This document shows positions 1 to 5,031 of a DNA stretch of 5,031 bases, one piece after another. Position 1 is the first letter of the stretch; every line of letters starts with the position of its first letter. A model generated the notes under the pieces. It searched no databases and was not told the origin of the DNA. It worked only from the letters and a program-made list of their open reading frames with translations. Origin of the DNA: Thermomicrobiales bacterium (GTDB lineage Bacteria; Chloroflexota; Chloroflexia; Thermomicrobiales; UBA6265); the NCBI GenBank assembly GCA_025937615.1, contig JAICRA010000135.1, forward strand, positions 1-5,031, read 5' to 3'. Both the position numbers and the translations under genes were made by a program.

Positions 1-347
1 ATCACTTCGAGGACATCCTCGGCATTGCAGTGGGCACCCTTGTCTTCCTCTATCCAGATCAAGCCGGGACGGCAATCGTGCTCGTCATCGGTCTCTGGGC
101 CGCCGCCGGCGGAGTAGTCGAGGTCGTTTCCGCGGTCCGGCCTCGCCGGGAAATCGAAGACGAGTGGCTGCTTGGGTGGAGTGGCAAATTGTCCATCAAC
201 CCCGGGATCATCCTGATTTTGCGCCCGCGGATTGGTCAGGTCACGACGTTTGTGCTTGGCACCTACCGTCTGATCTGCGGCATCGTCCTCGTCGTTCTTG
301 GTCTGCGTCTGCGCCCATTTAATTCCGGGTATGCCGGCGCTGGCTAA
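1..347 (+). CDS. DUF308/HdeD-like membrane protein, 5' truncated by window edge
   Basis: The reading frame is open from the first full codon (position 3, reading HFEDILGIA) to TAA at 345-347. The GTG at 30 is therefore probably an internal valine and the true start lies left of the window. About 114 residues are visible. They hold four hydrophobic stretches: ILGIAVGTLVFLY, a helix around TAIVLVIGLWAAAGGVVEVV, a third around WLLGWSGKLSINPGIILIL, and a last around TTFVLGTYRLICGIVLVVLG. The spacing, the short Arg/Glu-rich loop between helices two and three (PRREIEDEW), the 'G.L....G..L...P..G' pattern and the LRLR end are typical of the DUF308 repeat family that includes HdeD, an inner-membrane acid-stress protein of enterobacteria. 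Full-length members usually have about six helices in roughly 180-220 residues, so this is the C-terminal half. A role in acid resistance should not be assumed outside enterobacteria. The family call is firm; the function is unknown. Confidence 0.8.
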   Translation, partial: HFEDILGIAVGTLVFLYPDQAGTAIVLVIGLWAAAGGVVEVVSAVRPRREIEDEWLLGWSGKLSINPGIILILRPRIGQVTTFVLGTYRLICGIVLVVLGLRLRPFNSGYAGAG

Positions 348-387
348 TTCCATCGCGGCGTCGGGAGAAGGTAGGCGCAAGCGATCC

Positions 388-1503
388 ATGTTGATCCAGA
401 TCCCTCACGACATATCCGTGAAGTTCAATCGTGGAGACCACCGCCCGCGACTAATTGGCGTCACTGCTGATCTTGCCTGGTTCCGCACCATTGTTGTGGG
501 CGCCATTATCGTCTCAGTCTGGATCACGTGGCCGATGTGGGGTGCCCGCGACTATCCGATCGTGCTTCCCGCAGCCGCACTCCCGCAAGTGAACCTGGGG
601 CCGATACTCATCGCCGCCTGTCTCCTCGCGCTCCTGGCGCCTCGACTTGGGGCGATATTCGTCACGCTCCTCTTTGCCTACGGGATGGCAACCGATCAAA
701 CCAGGACGCAGCCCGAGTTCTTTTCGTTGCCGCTTCTGCTCTGGGGCTGCCTGCCGAGCGCTGGTGCACGGCTGATTGGGCGTGTAAGTCTCATTGCCCT
801 CTGGTTCTTTGCCGGCTTTCACAAATTGCTGAGCCCGAACTTCCTCCATGATGCGGGTCCGCGGTTGGTGATGGCGCTGCCTTTCCCACTTGCTCCTGTG
901 CTCGTTCAGTTCGCCGTCGTCGGCATCGCTGCTCTCGAAATGGGAACGGCGGCGCTCTCGATCATGCCGGCAACGCGGCGAATGGCTGCGTGGTCGGCCC
1001 TGGTCCTCCATGCCGGCATCCTCTTCGCATTTTCCCCCTTTGCCGAGTCGCGGAATGTCGCTGTATGGCCATGGAACATCGCCCTAGCCTGCAGCGGGTT
1101 CGCGCTGATTGCGCCGTGGAAGACCGCGCCGTTGGTCTCTCTCCGTGCCGTGCCCCTCCTTCCCCGGCTGCTCGCGGTCTTCATAGCCGTCGCTCCGGCC
1201 GGCTATTACCTTGGCATCGTCGATGCCTACCCGGCGTATCACCTTTACTCCGCTGCCACGGCCAGCGCTACGGTCTACTGCCCGGCTGGCTGCCGCCCTG
1301 ATCAGGATCTCAACGCTTCGTGGTACGACTTCAACGTTCCACTCCCTCCCGAGCCTCGCCTCTTCGAAGCGACCTTCCGCGCCACTTGCTCTGCGGGCGA
1401 TGTGTTGCGCATCGTGGATCCGCATCCACCGCCGTGGAGTTCAGCGGGAGCAGAGAGACTCCAGTCCTGTCCGGGCGGTTCGCTGCCAATTGCGCACCCG
1501 TGA
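388..1503 (+). CDS. Polytopic membrane protein with HTTM/DoxX-like motif and cysteine-containing C-terminal domain
   Basis: This is an integral membrane protein of about 371 residues if it starts at ATG 388. Hydrophobic segments lie near residues 30-50, 71-100, 112-143, 167-193, 201-218, 226-243 and 260-276, suggesting seven or so helices. Residues 139-153 (WFFAGFHKLLSPNFL) resemble the 'aGxhKlxxpxf' signature of HTTM and DoxX-like membrane proteins, and RNVAVWPWNIAL (222-233) is another likely conserved loop. Residues 277-371 form a soluble tail with four cysteines (C298, C302, C334, C361) and the block NVPLPPEPRLFEATFRATCSAGD. The start is uncertain: the frame stays open upstream to TTG 298 and ATG 331, both overlapping the preceding gene, but hydrophobicity begins well after 388. 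The weak purine run at 363-375 is 12-16 bases from ATG 388, longer than usual. I do not recognise a characterised homologue. The vitamin-K-carboxylase relationship implied by HTTM is weak, and no catalytic function is claimed. Confidence 0.75.
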   Translation: MLIQIPHDISVKFNRGDHRPRLIGVTADLAWFRTIVVGAIIVSVWITWPMWGARDYPIVLPAAALPQVNLGPILIAACLLALLAPRLGAIFVTLLFAYGMATDQTRTQPEFFSLPLLLWGCLPSAGARLIGRVSLIALWFFAGFHKLLSPNFLHDAGPRLVMALPFPLAPVLVQFAVVGIAALEMGTAALSIMPATRRMAAWSALVLHAGILFAFSPFAESRNVAVWPWNIALACSGFALIAPWKTAPLVSLRAVPLLPRLLAVFIAVAPAGYYLGIVDAYPAYHLYSAATASATVYCPAGCRPDQDLNASWYDFNVPLPPEPRLFEATFRATCSAGDVLRIVDPHPPPWSSAGAERLQSCPGGSLPIAHP

Positions 1504-1524
1504 ATCAGGTCCGCAGCGTTGATC

Positions 1525-1538
1525 CCGGAGCGATCCGG
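1525..1538 (+). other. Small GNRA-capped hairpin in the 52-base spacer before the amidase
   Basis: CCGGA (1525-1529) pairs with TCCGG (1534-1538) around a GCGA loop, which fits the stable GNRA tetraloop class. It ends six bases before the GAGGAG ribosome-binding site. No T-run follows, so it is not an intrinsic terminator. It could stabilise or separate the downstream message, or be chance: a five-base stem is common in GC-rich DNA. Confidence 0.3.
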
Positions 1539-1544
1539 AAAACC

Positions 1545-1550
1545 GAGGAG
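1545..1550 (+). promoter_or_regulatory. Shine-Dalgarno site of the amidase gene
   Basis: GAGGAG lies five bases before GTG 1556. It is the strongest ribosome-binding site in the window and fixes the GTG start of the amidase, which gives an N-terminus (NDSIAFLSASELRDL) that aligns well with the start of the amidase fold. Confidence 0.8.
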
Positions 1551-1555
1551 AACCC

Positions 1556-2977
1556 GTGAACGATTCGATCGCCTTTTTATCCGCCAGTGAGCTTCGCGAC
1601 CTCTACAGCTCGAGAGCTCTCTCACCGGTTGAAGTGACCCGTGCCATCCTGGACCGAATCGAGCGTCTCAACCCCGAGTTGAACGCGTTCACAGTCATTA
1701 CTGGGGAGCTCGCGCTCAAGCAGGCGGGTACGGCCGAGCGGGCCTACGCCCGCGGAGACGCTCCGCCGTTGGCGGGCATACCGATCTCGATCAAGGACCT
1801 GACGCCGACTCGTGGCATCCGGACCGCACGCGGCTCGCTGATCGATCCCGACTGGATACCAGACGAAGATGCCCCCATTGTCGAGCGCTTGTACGCTTCC
1901 GGGGCCGTCATGGTGGGAAAGACCAACACCCCGGAGCTGGGCTGGAAGGGCGATTCGGGGAACCGCGTGTTCGGTCCTACATTCAATCCGTGGAACCTGG
2001 CCAAGACGGCAGGCGGATCGAGCGGCGGGGCAGCGGCGGCCGTCGCCGCCGGTCTCGGACCGCTCGCGCAGGGGAGTGATGGTGCCGGCTCCATCCGCAT
2101 CCCGGCTGCGTTTTGCGGCATCTTCGGATTTAAGCAATCGTTTGGCCTGGTGCCACAGTATCCGCCCAGTGCGGTGGGTGACCTCTCGCACCTTGGCCCG
2201 ATGACCAGGACTGTCCGTGACGCGGCGATGATGCTCAACGCCATCGCTGGAGCCGATGGGCGCGACAGGCTCTCCTGGTCGAGCGGAATTGACTACACGC
2301 GGGATCTCGACAGCGGCGTACCCGAACTCCGTGTTGCCTGGTCACCAACCCTTGGCCATGCGCAGGTCGCGAGTGACGTGCTGGAGAAGACGGGGCCAGC
2401 GGCGATGACGTTTCGTGAACTCGGGTGCGCGGTGGAACAGGTTGATCCCAACCTTCCCGACCCGGCGAACATCCTCGACATCATGTGGTCGGGCGCTATG
2501 GCTGGGTATTTCGCGGGGCAGCTGGATGAGGTGCGCCATCTGCTCGATCCGGGACTGCTCACGATGGTCGAGAGCGCGCGGTCGCTCTCGGCCACGGAGC
2601 TAGCGCACGCATTGCAACAGCGAAACAGCTATTACACGGGAATGCGCCGGTTCATGGAGCGATTCGACCTGCTCTTGACGCCGACGTTGCCGGTAACTGC
2701 ATTTTCGGCTGGCTTGGATGAGCCGGATGGGTGGCAGCGCGCGACTCTTGCCCCGCTCGACTGGACGCCGTTCACATTTCCCTTCAATCTGACCGGCCAG
2801 CCGGCGGCGACAGTCCCATGCGGCTTCGACGGGAACGGGCTTCCCGTGGGTTTGCAGATTGTTGGGCGCTGGCGCGAGGACAGCACGGTCCTTCGCGCCG
2901 CGGCCGCGTTTGAGTCGGCGATTCCCTGGACCGAGTTCAGACCCCGGCTTGATTCGGCTGGTGAGACTGCGTCGTGA
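1556..2977 (+). CDS. Amidase-signature family amidohydrolase
   Basis: A complete 473-residue amidase-signature enzyme, expected to hydrolyse a carboxamide or related C-N bond in the cytoplasm; no signal peptide is visible. The catalytic Lys-cisSer-Ser triad is intact: K80 in GIPISIKDL, S155 in AGGSSGG and nucleophile S179 in GSDGAGSIRIPAAFCG. The K-to-Ser spacing (75) and Ser-to-Ser spacing (24) equal those I recall for fatty-acid amide hydrolase (K142, S217, S241). The C-terminal block PFNLTGQPAATVPCGF (409-424) followed by GLPVGLQIVGR is also typical. Length fits the family. The start is GTG with a strong GAGGAG site. The gene stands alone without gatC or gatB beside it, so a GatA role in Asn/Gln-tRNA amidation is unlikely, although GatA is the nearest confusable relative. 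The signature has Ala177 where Gly is commonest, which is tolerated in many members. The substrate cannot be read from sequence. Its 3' end overlaps the convergent minus-strand gene by 41 bases. Confidence 0.95.
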   Translation: MNDSIAFLSASELRDLYSSRALSPVEVTRAILDRIERLNPELNAFTVITGELALKQAGTAERAYARGDAPPLAGIPISIKDLTPTRGIRTARGSLIDPDWIPDEDAPIVERLYASGAVMVGKTNTPELGWKGDSGNRVFGPTFNPWNLAKTAGGSSGGAAAAVAAGLGPLAQGSDGAGSIRIPAAFCGIFGFKQSFGLVPQYPPSAVGDLSHLGPMTRTVRDAAMMLNAIAGADGRDRLSWSSGIDYTRDLDSGVPELRVAWSPTLGHAQVASDVLEKTGPAAMTFRELGCAVEQVDPNLPDPANILDIMWSGAMAGYFAGQLDEVRHLLDPGLLTMVESARSLSATELAHALQQRNSYYTGMRRFMERFDLLLTPTLPVTAFSAGLDEPDGWQRATLAPLDWTPFTFPFNLTGQPAATVPCGFDGNGLPVGLQIVGRWREDSTVLRAAAAFESAIPWTEFRPRLDSAGETAS

Positions 2978-3983
2978 CGAAGGCGCCAGCGGAGGCGCCG
3001 GCGGCGAGTGCGGCGTCGACGTCGATGAGCCGCGGGCCACGCGGATCGAGGCGGACTGATATTCGAGAATTTGGGTTTTGAATCTCGATCTCCCGCTCGC
3101 CGTCCAGCGCGAGGGTACATGGTCCTCCGCGGAGGTTGACAGCGGCGCCGTGATCGAGGAGCCCGGCGTCGGCAATTGGAACAACGCGGAGAAGACCGGG
3201 CGCGATCGGGATCGTCACCGATCGTGGAGAAGATGCGGCGTCCCCGACGGAGATCCAGGCACCGGCACAACTGTTGCATGATCTCGGGAAGAGTGCGCCG
3301 CCCAGGCTAGCGATACCGATCGCCGAAGCGCTGATGCGCGAGAGCACGATCTCCCGCAGATGCGATGGCTCCCACAGTGCGCGGGCGCCGATCCAGGTCT
3401 GAGTCGACGCGACGACGTCGATGAGTGCATTGTCCGTTGCCACGCCATCGATCCGCACCTCGAGCCACGGTGCGCGACGGATGACCCGGGGAAGACCGGT
3501 CCTGTTCCGGGCAATGCCCGTCGCGACCAGGCCCGCCGCAAGCCCGGCGAGCGTGCCTTCAACCATCCGGGGAAAGACATTGTTGGTTCCGGTCGACAGC
3601 GGCAGAAGCGGGACGTCACCGCAACCCTTTGCAACGACGCGATTGGTGCCATCGCCGCCCAAAGTAACAATTGCGGCCGCGCCACGATCGCGGAGGCGCT
3701 GCGCGGCTTCGGTCGAGTCGCTGGCATGTCCCAAGACTGGCATCGAAAGTGGCGTGAGGATCAAGTGCGATGTCGTGGTGGCCGCCGCTCGCTCGACGAT
3801 ACCGTACGTATCAGGGAGATACGCGACCTCGCGGACTCCGGCGGCATCAAGCCCAAGCAACACGCGCCGAACGATATTGATCTTCTCGTTATTGTCGAAA
3901 GTGGAGCCGTGGGCGACGAGGCGTCGGATGTCCTTACCCGACGCCGGGTTGGCGATGATTCCGACCAGGATCCGCTCCGTCAC
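2937..3983 (-). CDS. acoX: AcoX-type ATP-NAD kinase-like protein of acetoin-catabolism clusters
   Basis: A 348-residue protein of the ATP-NAD/AcoX kinase family. Visible hallmarks in order are IIANPASGKDIRRLVA (9-24), the nucleotide-binding GGDGTNR (109-115), LSTGTNNVFP (129-138), IPIAPGLL (258-265) and LALDGEREIEI (291-301), then GPRLIDVD near the C-terminus. The paired NPASGKD and STGTNNVFP motifs point to the AcoX branch rather than housekeeping NAD kinase (NadK). The start is GTG at 3983, overlapping the stop of the upstream gene by four bases (GTGA). No clear Shine-Dalgarno precedes it, so translational coupling is likely. The upstream gene encodes an AcoC-like E2, which supports membership of an acetoin-dehydrogenase-like operon. 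The biochemical role of AcoX is unresolved: family membership implies NAD(H) or another phosphate acceptor, but I know of no settled substrate. A CNSC pair (C236, C239) is unusual to my eye. The C-terminus overlaps the amidase 3' end. Confidence 0.88.
   Translation of the reverse strand: MTERILVGIIANPASGKDIRRLVAHGSTFDNNEKINIVRRVLLGLDAAGVREVAYLPDTYGIVERAAATTTSHLILTPLSMPVLGHASDSTEAAQRLRDRGAAAIVTLGGDGTNRVVAKGCGDVPLLPLSTGTNNVFPRMVEGTLAGLAAGLVATGIARNRTGLPRVIRRAPWLEVRIDGVATDNALIDVVASTQTWIGARALWEPSHLREIVLSRISASAIGIASLGGALFPRSCNSCAGAWISVGDAASSPRSVTIPIAPGLLRVVPIADAGLLDHGAAVNLRGGPCTLALDGEREIEIQNPNSRISVRLDPRGPRLIDVDAALAAGASAGAFVTTQSHQPNQAGV
3980..3983 (-). other. GTGA start/stop overlap coupling the E2-like and AcoX-like genes
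   Basis: On the minus strand, the TGA stop of the upstream gene (3982-3980) overlaps the GTG start of the AcoX-like gene (3983-3981). Four-base overlaps of this type usually mark translational coupling and co-transcription. The absence of a good ribosome-binding site for the second gene fits re-initiation by the terminating ribosome. Confidence 0.8.
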
Positions 3984-5031
3984 GAACGGGGGATCGATGC
4001 CAGCCAGCGATTGACCAACGCGGCAAAGGCCGGCGCCGCTTCGACCTGCGGCACATGGCCAACACCCTCCATGATCTCGAGCCAGGCGGTCGGCTTAGCG
4101 GCAACAGTTGCGACCGCGTGCCTCGACGGGATCACCCGGTCGAGCTCACCCCAGATGACGAGCAGTGAAACTTCGAGCTCGCTGATTCGATCGGCGAGGA
4201 CCAGGTTCTGACCTCGCCGGGTGAATGCGTTCCCCGCAATCGCCCTGACTGCAGCGTCGGCGCCGGGCGCGTTGCGGGCGGCGTACATTTCGTCGATGCC
4301 GCGTTCGAGCACGAACCGCCGGTCCTGAAAAAACAACTCCAGCAATCGTCTCGCTTCGTCGCGCGAGGGCTCTGATTCGACCCGGTCGAGCAATTCGCCG
4401 TTGATCTCCGACCCGAGAGCGGCACTATCGACGAGCACCAGGGCGCGGACGAGCTTTGGACGGTCGAGCGCGAGCTGGAGAGCCGTTGCGCCGCCGAGTG
4501 AGTGGCCGACGAGCACGGCGGGCGCAAGCTCCAGCTTCTCCAGAAGCTCGCTGATCTTGGCGGCAATGCCACCAACCGAGTAGTCGGTCGACTCTGGCGA
4601 CGGCTTGTCGCTGGAGCCGTGACCCGGAAGGTCGACCGCGGCGATGCGATAGGTTTCAGCGAACGCGCCAAGGACGTTGGCCCAGGTTGATTGTGTGCCG
4701 CCAAGTCCATGCAGAAAGACGATCGTCTCAACGGCGCCGGGTGGGCCGGCGAGGAGCGCCGCGATCTTTGTCCCGTCCGCTAGCTCGACGACTTCGGTTC
4801 GAGGCGCGGCGGCTGAGGCAACGAGAGCTTGGGCGGTGCGTTCCACGTCTTCGCTGGTGATTCGGCCACCTGGACCGGTCGCGTCCACGGTTGCTAGGTC
4901 GACGCCCAGCTCGCCGGCTCGCTTGCGTGCCGCGGGCGAGGCGTTCACCCGGCCACTGACATCCCGGGCCGCCTGCCGCCCCTCGCGCGCGACGCGTGGC
5001 GCGGCTCCGCCGGCTGTCGGTCTGGGTCTTG
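3980..5031 (-). CDS. acoC: AcoC-like dehydrogenase-complex E2: subunit-binding domain fused to alpha/beta hydrolase, 5' truncated
   Basis: The frame is open from the right edge (first full codon at 5029) to TGA at 3982-3980. The GTG at 4948 is a valine inside a domain, not the start. Visible parts in order: a Pro/Ala/Gly/Arg-rich linker (5029-4949, beginning RPRPTAGGAAPRV), a canonical peripheral subunit-binding domain (4948-4841, ASPAARKRAGELGVDL then GPGGRITSEDVE), and an alpha/beta hydrolase. Counting from 4948, the hydrolase has oxyanion motif HGLGG (80-84), nucleophile elbow GHSLGG (S150), acid D270 in GELDRVIP and H298 in GVGHVPQ. This is the layout of the AcoC-type E2, in which the acyltransferase catalytic core is replaced by a hydrolase fold. 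It would carry the acetyl group from acetoin cleavage on a lipoyl arm to CoA in the cytoplasm. The lipoyl domain is predicted outside the window. The GTGA overlap with the AcoX-like gene supports the acetoin assignment, but another 2-oxo-acid-type complex remains possible. Confidence 0.87.
   Translation of the reverse strand, partial: RPRPTAGGAAPRVAREGRQAARDVSGRVNASPAARKRAGELGVDLATVDATGPGGRITSEDVERTAQALVASAAAPRTEVVELADGTKIAALLAGPPGAVETIVFLHGLGGTQSTWANVLGAFAETYRIAAVDLPGHGSSDKPSPESTDYSVGGIAAKISELLEKLELAPAVLVGHSLGGATALQLALDRPKLVRALVLVDSAALGSEINGELLDRVESEPSRDEARRLLELFFQDRRFVLERGIDEMYAARNAPGADAAVRAIAGNAFTRRGQNLVLADRISELEVSLLVIWGELDRVIPSRHAVATVAAKPTAWLEIMEGVGHVPQVEAAPAFAALVNRWLASIPRS
4841..4948 (-). 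other. Peripheral subunit-binding (E3-binding) domain segment
   Basis: About 36 residues match the small helical domain that docks E1 or E3 onto E2 cores of 2-oxo-acid dehydrogenase complexes: V-N-ASPAARKRAGELGVDL, then TVDATGPGGRI and TSEDVE. The ASPAAR start, the GVDL turn, the GPGGRI loop and the xxEDVE end are all in the family order. It is followed by an Ala-rich linker (AQALVASAAAPR) that leads into the hydrolase. Its integrity shows that the protein belongs to a multienzyme complex and is not a free esterase. Confidence 0.88.

Noticed and set aside
514..1011. Minus-strand open frame opposite the membrane protein
   Set aside because: The translation is strongly charged (Arg, Glu, His) without domain character, as expected for the reverse of a hydrophobic coding region.
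1504..1555. Intrinsic terminator or promoter in the spacer before the amidase
   Set aside because: The only hairpin has a five-base stem and no T-run, and I see no convincing -35/-10 pair in 52 bases.
1622..2244. Minus-strand open frames opposite the amidase
   Set aside because: The amidase on the plus strand has an intact catalytic triad and family-standard length; the opposite frames show no family features.
2600..3279. Two overlapping minus-strand open frames (2600-3184 and 2632-3279) spanning the amidase 3' end
   Set aside because: Both give Arg/Ser/Pro-rich low-complexity translations, and they cross the boundary of two well-supported genes. No motifs and no ribosome-binding sites were seen.
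3360..4211. Long plus-strand open frame (283 codons) opposite the AcoX-like and E2-like genes
   Set aside because: Its translation is rich in Arg, Asp and Cys with no recognisable domain, while the opposite strand carries two proteins with clear family motifs. It is a GC-driven antisense shadow.
3980..4948. A stand-alone 322-residue hydrolase starting at GTG 4948
   Set aside because: The frame continues without a stop to the window edge, and the GTG codes for the valine at the beginning of a canonical subunit-binding domain, so the real start lies outside.
1..5031. tRNA, rRNA, CRISPR array, insertion sequence or long direct repeats
   Set aside because: No cloverleaf-like element, regularly spaced repeat, transposase motif or terminal inverted repeat was recognised on reading the window; nearly all of it is explained by coding sequence.

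Overview
The window is GC-rich bacterial chromosome with dense coding on both strands. Only five genes are supported, two of them cut by the window edges. Heavy G/C use at third codon positions and several GTG starts fit a high-GC bacterium. The combination of an HdeD-like protein, a stand-alone amidase and an AcoX/AcoC-type pair would suit a Chloroflexota (Thermomicrobia-like), actinobacterial or proteobacterial genome. My tentative preference is Chloroflexota, from overall impression only; no marker gene here fixes the taxon.

Plus strand, left half (1-2977): the 3' part of a DUF308/HdeD-like membrane protein (1-347), a polytopic membrane protein with a cysteine-containing C-terminal domain and an HTTM/DoxX-like motif (best start 388, end 1503), and a complete amidase-signature hydrolase with an intact Lys-Ser-Ser triad (1556-2977). 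The gaps are 40 and 52 bases, so these may form one transcription unit, but they share no obvious pathway.

Minus strand, right half (2937-5031): an apparent operon read right to left. First comes a protein that runs off the right edge, with a Pro/Ala/Arg-rich linker, a canonical peripheral subunit-binding (E3-binding) domain and an alpha/beta hydrolase. This is the layout of an AcoC-type E2 of an acetoin-dehydrogenase-like complex, whose lipoyl domain would lie outside the window. It overlaps by four bases (GTGA) with an AcoX-type ATP-NAD-kinase-like protein. The E1 genes (acoA/acoB-like) and perhaps E3 are predicted beyond the right edge.

The amidase and the AcoX-like gene converge and overlap by 41 bases at their 3' ends, so there is no intergenic terminator between the two halves. 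I see no RNA genes, mobile elements, CRISPR arrays or long repeats. The most interesting points are the subunit-binding-domain/hydrolase architecture, which a naive start call at the internal GTG (4948) would hide, the functionally unresolved AcoX partner, and the membrane protein with the cysteine-containing C-terminal domain. I found no convincing sign of an entirely new system.
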